Counted from the stretch's first letter, positions 35,375 through 45,829 are shown. The stretch: 64,000 nt of DNA from Nitrospirota bacterium (GCA_021783515.1 JAJXTV010000012.1:1-64000); one strand, 5' to 3'. The notes: generated by a model from the letters alone, not told the origin. Numbers and translations are program-made.

Positions 35375-35899
35375 CTACTTCCGCAAGGGCTCGATCAGCC
35401 CGAAATTGCCGTCCCTTCTTCTGTAGATTACGTTGATGTCTTCGCTGATGTCGTTGATGAAGACGAAAAAGTCCTTATCGAGAAGCTCCATCTGCATCGA
35501 GGCCTCGTCGGGGCTCATCGGCTTCAGCTCGAACCGCTTGTTTTTGATGATCGTGCCGGTCTCAGGGGCCGGCTGCGCGACGGCCTCGGCCGTTTTGCCG
35601 CTTACCTTCCTGCGGGATACGAGCTTGTCCTTGTATTTTTTTACCTGCCTCTCTAGTTTCTCGACTACCTCGTCAATAGAGGCGTAGACTTCTCCTGTCA
35701 CCCCTTCGGCCTGTATAAGCACCCCGTTGGCCTTCAGGAGCACCTCGGCCTTGTGCCTGTATTTCTTTTCTATGCTGAGGGTCACCGTCGCCTCGGATAT
35801 ATCGGACAGATACCGCTCGAATTTCTTCACTTTTTCTTCCGCATAGGTTTTTAATGCCGGGGTGATTTCAAGATGTCTGCCGCTGATGATGATGTTCAT
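35375..35899 (-). CDS. hpf: Ribosome hibernation promoting factor, long form
   Basis: At 174 residues it has an N-terminal ribosome-binding domain (MNIIISGRHLEITPALKTYAEEKV, beta-alpha-beta) and a linker. The C-terminal dimerisation domain (KRFELKPMSPDEASMQMELLDKDFFVFIND) drives 100S formation in long-form HPF. AAGGAGGAA precedes ATG 35899, which excludes the longer frame to 35941. It follows rpoN by 38 bp, a classic pairing. Confidence 0.94.
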   Translation of the reverse strand: MNIIISGRHLEITPALKTYAEEKVKKFERYLSDISEATVTLSIEKKYRHKAEVLLKANGVLIQAEGVTGEVYASIDEVVEKLERQVKKYKDKLVSRRKVSGKTAEAVAQPAPETGTIIKNKRFELKPMSPDEASMQMELLDKDFFVFINDISEDINVIYRRRDGNFGLIEPLRK

Positions 35900-35937
35900 C
35901 GTTTCCTCCTTTTCGCGTTTGTCCGTCTTCCGGACCT

Positions 35938-37370
35938 TCATCTCTTCCGCTGGCTCTGTGAGGGGATCTTCAGTTCTTCCCGGTATTTGGCGATCGTCCT
36001 CCTTGCTATATTGATATTCTGGCTCTTGAATATGTCTACGATGGACATGTCGCTCAAAGGCTTCGAGGCGTCCTCCTCCGAGATGACCTTCCTCACCATC
36101 TCCTTGACGGTCGTCGAAGACATCTCTCCCGCATCGCTCGGGATGGCATTGCTGAAAAAGAACCTGAAACCGTAAATCCCGCGCGGGCTGGAGAGGTACT
36201 TGTTCGAGGTGACCCTGCTGATCGTGCTTTCATGGAGGTTCAGCTCCGCCGCCACGTCTTTGAGGTTCAGGGGTTTCAGGTAATTCACTCCCTTGTCGAA
36301 AAAGTCCCTCTGAAAGGTGAGGATCGACTCGGTCACGCGGTAGATCGTCTTGTTCCTCTGGTCGAGGCTCTTCATCAGCCAGATGGCGGAGCGGAGCTTG
36401 TCTTCCAGAAACTGCCTGTCCTCCTTGGGAATGGCGTTCTTCTGGCTGAGGAGCCGCTGGTAGTAACTGCTGATCCTCAGCCGGGGAAGGCCTTCGTCGT
36501 TTAGTACGATCTGGTAGCCGTTTTCGGCCTTGACGATATAGACGTCCGGAGTGATGTAATTGACAGCGGAGGAGAAAAAGTTGCCGCCCGGCTTCGGGTC
36601 GAGCCCCTCGATGATCTTGACCGCCGCCATGACCTCTTCAAGGGAGACCTCGTACATCTTGGCGAGTTGCGCGTATTTCCTCTTGCCGACAAGGTCGAGG
36701 CTGTTCAGCACGATGGTTTCGACGAGAGTGCCGGAGAGGCCGAGCGCTCTCAACTGCAGCTGGAGGCACTCACGGATGTCCCGCGCGGCGATTCCGGGCG
36801 GGTCGAAGCTCTGGATGAGCCTGAGCGCGCGTTCCACCGTCTCCGGATCCGCATTTGCCAGATCCCGTATCTCTTCATCGGTGATCTTGAGGTAGCCGTT
36901 TTCGTCGATGTTGCCGATCAGGATCTCCCCGACGCTCCTCACCTCTTCGCTTTCCCGGGAGAGGCGGAGCTGCCAGATAAGATGGTCGAAGAGGTCCGAG
37001 GACGTGCTGAGGAAGTATTCGAAGGAAGGCTGTGTGACGTTGCCCGGAGTAAAATATCCGAGGTCCCTCCCGTCGTAGCTCCTTTCGTCGAAGTAGTCGT
37101 CGTTGGCGATGCCCATCAGTCTTTCGAGCGGGATCTCCGCGTCGTCCTGCTCTTCCGAGGGCTCGTCGGACTCCCGTTCTTCCTTCGTCATTTCTTCGGA
37201 AGACGCGACGTCGGCGGATTCTTCCAGGAAAGGGTTTTCGGTCAGCTCCTGGGTAAGCGTCTGAGAGAGCTCGAGCTGAGGCATCTGCAGCAGCTTGATC
37301 GCCATCTGGAGCTGTGGCGTCAGCACCAGCTTCTGGGAAAGCTTCAGTTCGAGGCGGCTCTCGAGCGCCA

Positions 37371-37371
<1 letters not shown>
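35938..37371 (-). CDS. rpoN: RNA polymerase sigma-54 factor
   Basis: The 477 residues show the activator-interacting N-terminus (LELKLSQKLVLTPQLQMAIKLLQMPQLEL), an acidic region II, and the core-binding domain (FDPPGIAARDIRECLQLQLRAL). The DNA-binding region has the helix-turn-helix LNLHESTISRVTSNK and the RpoN box ARRTIAKYREEL. It would serve the NtrC-type activator at 17.9-19.3 kb. The start overlaps the lptB stop by one base. Confidence 0.97.
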
Positions 37372-38093
<722 letters not shown>

Positions 38094-38094
38094 C

Positions 38095-38565
38095 TTAGTT
38101 GCTCTTCTTTCCTTTCAGAAATACCCTGCTTTTTTCGACCTGGGAGCGGTCGTCCGAAATGAAATAGGTCATGACCGATCCGGTCACGACGTTTTCCCCG
38201 TCCATCGCCCGGGGATCGCCGGTGAAGACGACCTTGTCCTGGTCCGCGTAATACACGGCCTCCCGAGCGGTGATGACCCTCGTGCCCTTGACGAGCCGGA
38301 CATTGCCGGTCGCCTCGATCTTCGTCACGTCGCCGCTGCCTTCGGTATAAAACACGAGCATTGTGTCGGAATACATCGTCATCTCGGAGGTCTTTGCCGC
38401 GACCTTCCCCTCGAAAAGAGCGGTATGCGCCTTATTGTCTGCGGTGAGGGACTCCGATGTGATTGTAATCGGCCCTTTCACCTTCGCCTTCTGGTCTTCG
38501 GCGGACACCGAGGCCGCACAGGCCAGCATGAGGAGAATGCTAATTATGAAATATCGCCTTGACAT
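38095..38565 (-). CDS. lptA: LPS transport periplasmic bridge protein
   Basis: A small exported beta-jelly-roll protein (156 residues, signal peptide 1-22 ending SVSA). It carries the OstA-like repeat units (ITITSESLTADNKAHTALFEG, VFYTEGSGDVTKIEATGNVRLVKG, AREAVYYADQDKVVFTGDP). It forms the bridge that carries LPS across the periplasm. Its start overlaps lptC by 26 bp. Confidence 0.9.
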   Translation of the reverse strand: MSRRYFIISILLMLACAASVSAEDQKAKVKGPITITSESLTADNKAHTALFEGKVAAKTSEMTMYSDTMLVFYTEGSGDVTKIEATGNVRLVKGTRVITAREAVYYADQDKVVFTGDPRAMDGENVVTGSVMTYFISDDRSQVEKSRVFLKGKKSN

Positions 38566-39067
38566 CTTTCCGTATCCTCAACGTCTGTCCCGTGTTGTCG
38601 GCGTCCATCCCGGTTCCCTGCACGGTGAACTTCCTGGCCTCGATCAGTACGCTGCCGTCAGCCTTCAGGCTGCCTCCGGCGCCGTCGAATTCGACCCCTT
38701 CGGTGGCGATCGAGTAGCTGTCCCCCTTTGCCACCGCCTTTCCGTCGACGGTCAGACGTCTGGTGTTCATGTCATAGGACCCTTTGTCGGCATACACGGA
38801 AATCCCCTTGCCGGCGATCGTTACCGCCATGCCGGAGAGAAGGGCCTTGTCCCCCTTTTCATCGATGTCGGCCCTTTTGGCGGTAAGAATCCAGTCTTCG
38901 CGGCCGTTTTGCCTGTGAACGATCTTCAACCCTTCGATGAAAGATTGACCTTTCATAATGACGCCGAGTTTGCTTTCTTTATCGCCCCGAACCATAAAAA
39001 ATAACAGGGAAAATAACGTAAGAGAGAGGATTACAAGCAAAATTCTTTCCATGCAGAAGTTTATCAT
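38540..39067 (-). CDS. lptC: LPS export protein anchored in the inner membrane
   Basis: This bitopic protein of about 170 residues has one N-terminal helix (RILLVILSLTLFSLLFFMV) and a periplasmic jelly-roll (SFIEGLKIVHRQNGREDWILTAKRADI... through IYADKGSY-like repeats). It receives LPS from the LptBFG complex and passes it to LptA. ATG 39067 or ATG 39052 could be the start, as neither has a clear ribosome site. Confidence 0.88.
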   Translation of the reverse strand: MINFCMERILLVILSLTLFSLLFFMVRGDKESKLGVIMKGQSFIEGLKIVHRQNGREDWILTAKRADIDEKGDKALLSGMAVTIAGKGISVYADKGSYDMNTRRLTVDGKAVAKGDSYSIATEGVEFDGAGGSLKADGSVLIEARKFTVQGTGMDADNTGQTLRIRKDVKAIFHN

Positions 39068-39216
39068 ATGGGACCGATTAAGTAAAGGCGAAAAGGGTGT
39101 CGGACTAAATTTTTGTGGGCGGTATATTGTTGAAAAATAAAGGAAATCTCATTTTGCAGACTTTTATATCGCCTCTCGATGACTGGACAGGCATTCTGCT
39201 TGCATGACAAGGCTGT

Positions 39217-40041
39217 TCAGCGGATCCCTCTGTTGAGGGCCTCGCGCATGATCTCCACCGGAGGAAAGACCGAGGTCCAGAGTTCGAAGGCGAGTATCCC
39301 CTGCCAAAGGAGCATGCCGAGGCCGTCCATCGTGCGGCATCCCTTCGCGGCCGCAGACTCCAAAAGAGGCGTCATCTTGTAGATGAGATCGCAGACGGTC
39401 TGTCCGGAAGAGAGGGCCGACGTATCGACAGGGGAGGGGTCTCCCTTCTTCAGCCCGAGCGGCGTGGCGTTGACGATGACGTCAAATTCGCCGAGACCTT
39501 TCAATACCCCGATCGCAGCCACGTTCTTCCGGATCTGCGAAAGATCGGAGACCAGCCGGGAGAGCTTGGCCGTATCGACATCGTAGATGGCAAGGTGTTG
39601 CGCCGTTTCGCTCAGGTAATAGCCGATCGCACGCGAGGCGCCCCCCGCGCCGACGACGAGGACCTTTCTGCCCGAGACCGCGATCCCGTTTTCCCCCAGC
39701 GACCGCATGAATCCGCGGCCGTCCGTGTTATATCCGGTGAGGACGCCCTCCCGGGGAACGATGGTATTGACGGCGCCGATGAAGGAGGCCTCCTCGCTCA
39801 CCTCGTCGAGAAGAGGGATCACCTTCTCTTTGTGCGGAACAGTGACATTCACCCCCGCCAGGTTCAGCGCCCGCACCGAGTCGACGGCCTTGCCGAGCGA
39901 ATCGGGATGCACGAGAAAAGGAAGATAGCAGTAGTCCATGCCGAGATGCGAGAACGCCGCGTTGTGCATCGCGGGAGAAAGGGTATGCTCAACCGGATAT
40001 CCGAAGAGTCCGGTGATTTTTGTCTTGCCGGTGATGTTCAT
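39217..40041 (-). CDS. aroE: Shikimate dehydrogenase
   Basis: AroE reduces 3-dehydroshikimate with NADPH in aromatic amino-acid synthesis. GYPVEHTLSPAMHN binds substrate, NVTVPHKEKV carries the catalytic lysine, GYNTDGRGF holds the second acid, and VVGAGGASRAIGY is the nucleotide fold. The 274 residues fit the family. AGGAG lies 6 bp before the ATG. Chorismate made downstream of it would also feed MqnA. Confidence 0.96.
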   Translation of the reverse strand: MNITGKTKITGLFGYPVEHTLSPAMHNAAFSHLGMDYCYLPFLVHPDSLGKAVDSVRALNLAGVNVTVPHKEKVIPLLDEVSEEASFIGAVNTIVPREGVLTGYNTDGRGFMRSLGENGIAVSGRKVLVVGAGGASRAIGYYLSETAQHLAIYDVDTAKLSRLVSDLSQIRKNVAAIGVLKGLGEFDVIVNATPLGLKKGDPSPVDTSALSSGQTVCDLIYKMTPLLESAAAKGCRTMDGLGMLLWQGILAFELWTSVFPPVEIMREALNRGIR

Positions 40042-40090
40042 CGGGAGCTCCTGTGCGAGAATTTTCTTCGTATCCAGTAAAACAGACCGG

Positions 40091-40117
40091 ACGCCGTCAA
40101 GTCAATACTGACGGCGT
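40091..40117. other. Hairpin upstream of aroE
   Basis: ACGCCGTC and GACGGCGT form an 8-bp stem with an 11-base loop in the spacer between the membrane-protein gene and aroE. It may end the upstream transcript or be a regulatory site; there is no T-tract. Confidence 0.35.
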
Positions 40118-40223
40118 TCCCGCACCGGCGATTCGATAGTAAAGGCGTTCTGAACTGCCGCTGATTTCCCAAGGGAATGGGGGCCAGGCAGGTGAGGGCC
40201 TTTAACCCCACCCCCTCTGAAAT

Positions 40224-40910
40224 CTAGAATTTGGATACCCGTAAGATTTCGAGGATAGCAAAAGAGGAGGCGGCAATGGTTAACGCGCAAACTGTCCTGA
40301 AAAGCTGTATGGGAAGCCCCAGGATTGGTTCGACGACAAGCCCTCCAAAAATCGCATAACACACAAATCCCATTCCCGCAACGATAATGCCATTAGTCAG
40401 TCTGGGATGTTCTATGGCCTTCATCGATCTGGCAAGTCTGAAAAAGGCAAGACCGCTTAAGAACGCACCGGAAAAACCAAAGCCGCGTCGAGCAATAAGT
40501 CCCGCTGCTCTTATATGTGAGGTCTCGGCAACGAAGATGGAGGCGCTATAGACGACAAAAAGAAGTGCGGGCAGTAACCTGTAAATATTTTTCTTCTCGC
40601 TCGCGTACGTCAAAAGGTTGATCCCAAACTGCAAAAGAAGAACAAATGACGTGATTAAGCACGACTGGGACAATATAATCAACGCCTCGAATTCACCGGC
40701 CCCGTTTGTTTTAAGAATAAAACTCACCCAGTCTGTAAGTTCGGTGATTCCGTGGAAAAGGCCGAAGCCGACAAGCATATAGAAGGTAGTGATAAACGTA
40801 AGGCAGGATGCCCTTCTTGTCCCTTCGAAGACCACAAAAGACATCAGCAGGAAGCTCATTCCGTAAAAAAAATCGATGTAAAATAGGGGCTCTGTCAGGA
40901 CCCGGTTCAT
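40224..40910 (-). CDS. Polytopic membrane protein, sensor-type input domain without output domain
   Basis: The 228 residues form about seven membrane helices (for example YGMSFLLMSFVVFEG, LITSFVLLLQFGINLL, LLPALLFVVYSASIFV). This resembles the seven-helix N-terminal sensory modules of some histidine kinases and cyclic-di-GMP proteins, such as the FYGMSFLLM and FGLFHGITELTDW motifs. No catalytic domain follows. It overlaps a small upstream membrane gene by four bases. Function unknown. Confidence 0.65.
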   Translation of the reverse strand: MNRVLTEPLFYIDFFYGMSFLLMSFVVFEGTRRASCLTFITTFYMLVGFGLFHGITELTDWVSFILKTNGAGEFEALIILSQSCLITSFVLLLQFGINLLTYASEKKNIYRLLPALLFVVYSASIFVAETSHIRAAGLIARRGFGFSGAFLSGLAFFRLARSMKAIEHPRLTNGIIVAGMGFVCYAIFGGLVVEPILGLPIQLFRTVCALTIAASSFAILEILRVSKF

Positions 40911-41164
40911 CCGGCGCTCCTCCCGGTCAAGGGAAGAATAATGGGGAGGGGATTGAACTGAAGTCCTGTGCTACGGTCAAAAAAAGACTGTCCGGGGGTG
41001 CGAAGGGAGAGGCAGTTGTGCGTCAGGCGATTCTTGCGGTCGCCATACGAAAATGGATGCAGACGGTCGAGTACGATGAGGAAGATGACCATACACAGGA
41101 GAGGAACAAGAAAAAACCTGCCTCGGAGGGCTATCCTAATGATGTCATCCAGAGAGTCTGCCAT
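40907..41164 (-). CDS. Small single-helix membrane protein (hypothetical)
   Basis: From ATG 41164 the frame encodes 85 residues with one membrane helix (GRFFLVPLLCMVIFLIVLDRL) near the N-terminus, then a basic soluble tail. The stop overlaps the next start by four bases, which supports it being real. I recognise no family. A frame extension to 41275 looks non-coding. Confidence 0.4.
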   Translation of the reverse strand: MADSLDDIIRIALRGRFFLVPLLCMVIFLIVLDRLHPFSYGDRKNRLTHNCLSLRTPGQSFFDRSTGLQFNPLPIILPLTGRSAG

Positions 41165-41405
41165 ACGACATATTTTAGCACAGGAGTTTATACGCAATAT
41201 TGTGTTGCAGCGGCCAGATTCATTAGGAGCGCCCGGAATGAGGGGGGGAGAAGGTGTGAGCGTGAGGAAGTGCATCCCGGTTGCATCGCCCCGGGGACGT
41301 TAAGATAATCCGGAATGATCGTGAGTGCATGAGGACAGGTCCCCGTTCCGAAAATCTGCTACAATAGCCCATGCCGGAGCACTCTCCCGACGAAAGGGTT
41401 TGTCC

Positions 41406-42170
41406 GTGAGGTGTCCCCACTGCGGCTTCGAACAGCCGGACGGCGGGACCGAATGCATTAAGTGCGGCATTATCTTTGATAAATTTGCAAAACGGCAAAG
41501 GGGATACGGCGACAGGCCCGGCGGAGTGTCCCGGATCGTTCTCGCGTCGGACGAGCCCGAGGGAACGGAGGAGAAAGGCCGTTGCGAAGAGCTGTTCTTC
41601 TTCGTTGATCCCCAGGCCGGCAATTTCGCCCTGACAGGGCGCATCGTTATTCTCGCGGTACTTTTTATCTGGGGGCTGAAATTGGTCTTTCACTCCGTCG
41701 CGAGCAATTACGCCGGAGAGAGTTTCCTGCATCTCGTCAATCTTCCTTTTCATGAGGCGGGCCATATCCTGTTCCGCGCCTTCGGCCAATTCATGATGAC
41801 CCTGGGCGGGAGCCTGACCCAGCTGCTGGTGCCGCTGATATGTCTCCTGACCTTTCTTCTTAAGACGAGAGACACCTTCGGGGCCTCGGTCTCTTTATGG
41901 TGGCTCGGCGAAAACCTGCTCGATCTGGCGCCCTATATAAATGATGCGCGGGACCTCAATCTGGTTCTTTTAGGCGGCGTGACGGGAAAGGACGTCGAGG
42001 ATTTTCACGACTGGGAATATATTCTTCGCAAGACGGGGCTGCTCCCGTATGACCACCTCCTTGCAAAGGCCTCGGACGCGATCGGGGCGCTCCTGATGGC
42101 CTGCGCGGTTATTTGGGGAGGGTTTTTGCTATATAAGCAGTTCAGGAATCAGCGGGAGAGGGCGAAATGA
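41406..42170 (+). CDS. Zinc-ribbon membrane protein with an HExxH-like metallopeptidase motif
   Basis: The protein starts with a rubredoxin-like zinc ribbon (CPHCG...CIKCG, residues 3-21), followed by a linker and about four membrane helices. LPFHEAGHILFRAFG (HEAGH) within the membrane region recalls M50-type intramembrane metallopeptidases, but a second-ligand motif such as LDG is not obvious. GTG 41406 is chosen because GAAAGGG lies upstream and the zinc ribbon starts two codons later. It may be an enzymatic or degenerate homologue. Confidence 0.65.
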   Translation: MRCPHCGFEQPDGGTECIKCGIIFDKFAKRQRGYGDRPGGVSRIVLASDEPEGTEEKGRCEELFFFVDPQAGNFALTGRIVILAVLFIWGLKLVFHSVASNYAGESFLHLVNLPFHEAGHILFRAFGQFMMTLGGSLTQLLVPLICLLTFLLKTRDTFGASVSLWWLGENLLDLAPYINDARDLNLVLLGGVTGKDVEDFHDWEYILRKTGLLPYDHLLAKASDAIGALLMACAVIWGGFLLYKQFRNQRERAK

Positions 42171-42237
42171 GGGAAGGACTTCAACCTATTTCACCGAAAC
42201 CGCAGGTCCCATCCGTCCCTGCTTTTCCCGCGGGTCA

Positions 42238-43533
42238 TCACTCGGCACTCAGTCCTTCGATCGCGTCGATGACGCCCTGAGGGGTCGACTCGATGCGGAC
42301 GGCCTTCAGTCCGGTGGCTTCTTCGAGGTCCTTCAGCGAGACGTCGTCCAGGAAAAGGTCCTCGTCTTCCTTCAGCGCCACGTCGGGGACGAGGAGGGCG
42401 TTGTACGAATCGGTGTTGTCGTGGAGCGTTTTGATGATGTCCCTTCCTGTCAGCAGTCCGGCCACGGTGACCGTCGTCCCGAAGAAACGATTTTCGACCG
42501 GGACCACATCGAGCGTGATCGCCTCTTTTTCGGCCAGCCGGTCCGCGAACCTCTTGAGAAACGGATAGAACGACGTGCCGGTGAAGGTCAGCGCCTTGGC
42601 GTTCCGGGAGACGGTCTTCGGCAGCCTGATCTTCCTGGCCTGGCTGAGGAACAGCGGCACCATGCCGACGCCGTTTTCGATCTGGGGGAGCGTGTCATAG
42701 TCTTTCAGCGCAGGGAGGGGGACCTCGGCCTTTATGTACATTTCGTCCGAGCAATAGACGATGGCTTCGCCGTGCTTCTTTCTGAATCTCTTCTGAAATG
42801 GTTCGACCGCCCTGAGCGCCCGCAATGCGTCCTCCTTCGTCACAGGGCTCAACTCCTGTTTTCTGTGCATCGTCAGCCCGACCGGCACGACGGCCACAGA
42901 GGACACGTAGGGATAAAACTTGTAGAGATCCCTGACCGTCCTCTTCAGCTCCTCTCCGTCATTGTAGCCGGGGCAGAGCACGATCTGGGTATGCATCCTG
43001 ATCTTATGCGAGGCGAAGAACTTCAGCTCCTTCATGATGTCCGTCGCCTTGGGGTTGCCGATCATTCTGTTGCGGAGCGCCCTGTTCGTCGAATGGACCG
43101 AAAGGTAGAGCGGGCTGAGCCGCTGCTCGACGATGCGCTTCTTGTCCTGCGCTTCGATATTCGAGAGGGTCATGTAGTTGCCGTAGAGAAAGGAAAGCCG
43201 GTAGTCCTCGTCCTTGACATAAAGAGGCCTTCTCAGTCCCTTCGGCAGCTGTTTTACGAAGCAGAAGACGCAGTTGTTCCTGCAGGTCTTTACCTTGAAC
43301 GGCTTGATCGTAATCCCCAGGTCTTCCCCTTCTCCGGCGCTGATCTGCTGTCTGTTCCTGCTGCCCCCGCGGATGAACTCGACGGTGAGCTGGCCGGAAC
43401 TTAGGAAAAACATGAAGTCGATCGCGTCGTGAGTACGGTGGGTGTTGATCGACCGGATCCTGTCCCCCGGCCGAAGTCCCGCCCTGTCCGCCGGGCTGCC
43501 GGGGAAAATGCTCTCGATCTCTGCGCAGATCAT
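42238..43533 (-). CDS. DUF512 protein: PDZ domain plus radical-SAM-like iron-sulfur domain
   Basis: The 431 residues begin with a PDZ fold (IESIFPGSPADRAGLRPGDRIRSIN). The cysteine motif CRNNCVFCFVKQLPKGLRRPLY and SFLYGNYMTLSN follow, as in the DUF512 family, whose radical-SAM-type core uses CxxxCxxC. A C-terminal domain (VTVAGLLTGRDI) completes the family. The function is unknown; in many genomes it neighbours the GTPase gene der. ATG 43533 follows the pgsA stop by 4 bp with an AAGAG site. Confidence 0.85.
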   Translation of the reverse strand: MICAEIESIFPGSPADRAGLRPGDRIRSINTHRTHDAIDFMFFLSSGQLTVEFIRGGSRNRQQISAGEGEDLGITIKPFKVKTCRNNCVFCFVKQLPKGLRRPLYVKDEDYRLSFLYGNYMTLSNIEAQDKKRIVEQRLSPLYLSVHSTNRALRNRMIGNPKATDIMKELKFFASHKIRMHTQIVLCPGYNDGEELKRTVRDLYKFYPYVSSVAVVPVGLTMHRKQELSPVTKEDALRALRAVEPFQKRFRKKHGEAIVYCSDEMYIKAEVPLPALKDYDTLPQIENGVGMVPLFLSQARKIRLPKTVSRNAKALTFTGTSFYPFLKRFADRLAEKEAITLDVVPVENRFFGTTVTVAGLLTGRDIIKTLHDNTDSYNALLVPDVALKEDEDLFLDDVSLKDLEEATGLKAVRIESTPQGVIDAIEGLSAE

Positions 43534-43537
43534 GCTC

Positions 43538-44077
43538 TTAGGCTGCATTCGTGACCATAAACCCTTTGTAAACGTATTGAAGCCCGGAAAGCGCCGTCAC
43601 ACCGGCTGTCAGCAGGAAAACCAGATCCGGCGGCGGCGGCAGAGAGGGCAGATTGATCCTGAGCAGGATATAGGCAAGCACGACGAGCTGCATGGCGATC
43701 GCCAGCTTGCCCGTAAAAACCGGCTCGATCCTCGAGTTGTGAGTGATCAGGTAAAGCAGCAGCCATCCGACGACTACGACGAGGTCCCTGCTGATTACGG
43801 CGATCGCAAGCCATTTCGGTATCCATCCGTAGACGGCGAAGAGGACGAAAGAGGTAACCAGGAGGAACTTGTCCGCAAGCGGGTCGAGAAGCGTGCCGAG
43901 GGCGGTCTTCTGGTTCGTGAGCCGCGCGGCGAGCCCATCGAGGAGGTCGGTGAGCGCCGCTCCGGCGAACAGGCAAAGAGCGTAGTCGTATCTTCGGTAA
44001 AGCACCGCCGTGGCGAAGACCGGGATAATGACGATCCTTGCCATCGTCAGCGTATTGGGTATATTCAGTGCGCGCAA
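43538..44077 (-). CDS. pgsA: CDP-diacylglycerol-glycerol-3-phosphate 3-phosphatidyltransferase
   Basis: PgsA makes phosphatidylglycerophosphate from CDP-diacylglycerol in the inner membrane. The CDP-alcohol phosphotransferase signature DLLDGLAARLTNQKTALG...DPLADK is complete, with four or five membrane helices. I set the start at TTG 44077 (179 residues) because AGGGGGGAGG lies just upstream and the family begins at NIPNTLTMARI. The longer frame would run into the TPR gene. Confidence 0.88.
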   Translation of the reverse strand: MRALNIPNTLTMARIVIIPVFATAVLYRRYDYALCLFAGAALTDLLDGLAARLTNQKTALGTLLDPLADKFLLVTSFVLFAVYGWIPKWLAIAVISRDLVVVVGWLLLYLITHNSRIEPVFTGKLAIAMQLVVLAYILLRINLPSLPPPPDLVFLLTAGVTALSGLQYVYKGFMVTNAA

Positions 44078-44106
44078 AACCTCCCCCCTCTGAAACGCCC
44101 GGCGGA

Positions 44107-45192
44107 CTATGGTATATTGAAAGGCGGCCGGGTAAACGACAGTCTTAATCCGAGCCGGCGATAACACCCGGCCTTTATCCTTCCGTCGAGGGACGATGCC
44201 ACCATCGCGGCATGGCATTTCTCGACCCTGAAGTCATACTCCTTCGCAAGCCGCACCGCCTCGTCGACATATTTCTTCGCGCGCGCCTTCTGTCCCTCGA
44301 GCATCGCGATCTCTCCCATTCCCAGCTTGCAGTAGACGACACCGCGCGGGTCTTTTGTTTTCTTAAAGAACGTCTGCGCCGTTCTGAAGTAGCCGAGCGC
44401 TTCGGAGTGGTTGCCGAGCATCTTATGCGTCGTCCCGATGCTCCAGAGCGTATATGAGTAGCTCACCCGGTCGCCGATCGCCTTATATATACGCGAGGCC
44501 CGGCCGAAACTTGCCAGGGCCTTCTTGTATTCGCCGAGCATCCGGTGCGCGTTGCCGATGCCGCAGTAGGAGTAGGCGGTCCCGAACCTGTCCCCGATTT
44601 CGGCGAAGAGCCTGTTCGCATCGAGATAATATTTCAGGGATTCCTGAAACAGACCCGCGATGCGGTGCGTGCCGCCGAGCCCGCAGAGGCTGTATCCCTC
44701 CGCAGGCCGCTGCCGCAGCCCTTTGAAGAGTTTCAGGCAGCGCGAGTAGGCGCGAATCGCCCCGGGGATATCTCCCTTGATCCTGAGCGTCCCGGCCATC
44801 GCCCAGAGCGCAAACGCAGTCGCCTGCCGGTCGTTGGCACCCTCATAGAAGACGAGGGTCTTCCGAATAACAGTCAGCGCATTCTTCCAGTCGCCTTTTC
44901 CCCTCATGCAGAGCGCGACGTTCGTTCCCGCATCTGCAACAGCCGTCAGATCGCCTGCCTTTCCGGCGGCCGCCGCGGCCTTGGAGTATGACCTTTCGGC
45001 GAGGTCGTAGTTTCCGATCATCCTCTGGACGTCGCCTATCGACATCAGGCAGTCGCGCATGCCCTGCCCGTCGCGAAGAGAGCGGTACCCGCTCAAGGCC
45101 TTACGGAAGAGGGCAAGGGATTCGGGATAGCGGCTCTTCTGCCTGAGGTGTTCCGCCTTTTCGAAATTACGGAGTGTTTCCGAGTAATTCAT
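44107..45192 (-). CDS. Tetratricopeptide-repeat protein
   Basis: The 361 residues are made almost wholly of TPR units of about 40 residues (for example YSYCGIGNAHRMLGEYKKALASFGRASRIYKAIGDRV), eight or so in number. There is no signal peptide. Such scaffolds mediate protein-protein contacts. The partner is unknown. It overlaps rpe by 26 bp and precedes pgsA, so it belongs to a housekeeping run of genes. Confidence 0.85.
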   Translation of the reverse strand: MNYSETLRNFEKAEHLRQKSRYPESLALFRKALSGYRSLRDGQGMRDCLMSIGDVQRMIGNYDLAERSYSKAAAAAGKAGDLTAVADAGTNVALCMRGKGDWKNALTVIRKTLVFYEGANDRQATAFALWAMAGTLRIKGDIPGAIRAYSRCLKLFKGLRQRPAEGYSLCGLGGTHRIAGLFQESLKYYLDANRLFAEIGDRFGTAYSYCGIGNAHRMLGEYKKALASFGRASRIYKAIGDRVSYSYTLWSIGTTHKMLGNHSEALGYFRTAQTFFKKTKDPRGVVYCKLGMGEIAMLEGQKARAKKYVDEAVRLAKEYDFRVEKCHAAMVASSLDGRIKAGCYRRLGLRLSFTRPPFNIP

Positions 45193-45829
45193 TCATCTTC
45201 TCCATTGTCGCTGCATAATCTCCGGAATTAAAGAACGCGGACCCCATGACGAGGATCTCCGCACCGGCGTCCGCGATCTCCCGGGCATTATCCGGTTTGA
45301 CGCCTCCGTCGACCTCGATCACCGCCGGGGAGCCCGTTTCGCCGATCTTCTTCCTGAGCAGTTTCAGTTTTCCGATAGCCGAGGGAATAAACTTCTGTCC
45401 TCCGAACCCCGGATTCACCGACATGACGAGCACCATGTCCACGTCTCCCAGGATGCTGTCGAGACTCCAGACGGGGGTGCCCGGATTGATCGAGACACCC
45501 GCCTTTATCCCCTTTTCCCGTATGCTCTGGATCGAGCGGTGCAGGTGAACGGCAGCCTCGTAATGCACAGTCAGGATGTCGGCGCCGGCGCTGACGAAGT
45601 CGGCAAGATACCTGTCGGGGTTCTCTATCATCAGATGCACGTCGAGCGGAAGGCTCGTCGCCTTCCTGATCGCCTCGACGACCGGCGGCCCGATCGTGAT
45701 GTTCGGCACAAAATGCCCGTCCATTACGTCGACGTGCAGCAGATGGGCTCCGGCCTGTTCCGCGGCCCGTATCTCGTCTCCGAGACGCGCGAAGTCGGCC
45801 GAAAGTATTGACGGGGCGATCCTGATCAT
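45167..45829 (-). CDS. rpe: Ribulose-phosphate 3-epimerase
   Basis: Rpe interconverts ribulose- and xylulose-5-phosphate in the pentose-phosphate pathway. IAPSILSADFARLG opens the barrel, and LHVDVMDGHFVPN binds the metal. VDLHLMIENPDRY-like and MSVNPGFGGQKFIP motifs follow, and VDGGVKPDN supplies the second acid. The 220 residues are typical. It overlaps the PASTA gene stop by four bases. Confidence 0.96.
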   Translation of the reverse strand: MIRIAPSILSADFARLGDEIRAAEQAGAHLLHVDVMDGHFVPNITIGPPVVEAIRKATSLPLDVHLMIENPDRYLADFVSAGADILTVHYEAAVHLHRSIQSIREKGIKAGVSINPGTPVWSLDSILGDVDMVLVMSVNPGFGGQKFIPSAIGKLKLLRKKIGETGSPAVIEVDGGVKPDNAREIADAGAEILVMGSAFFNSGDYAATMEKMNELLGNTP

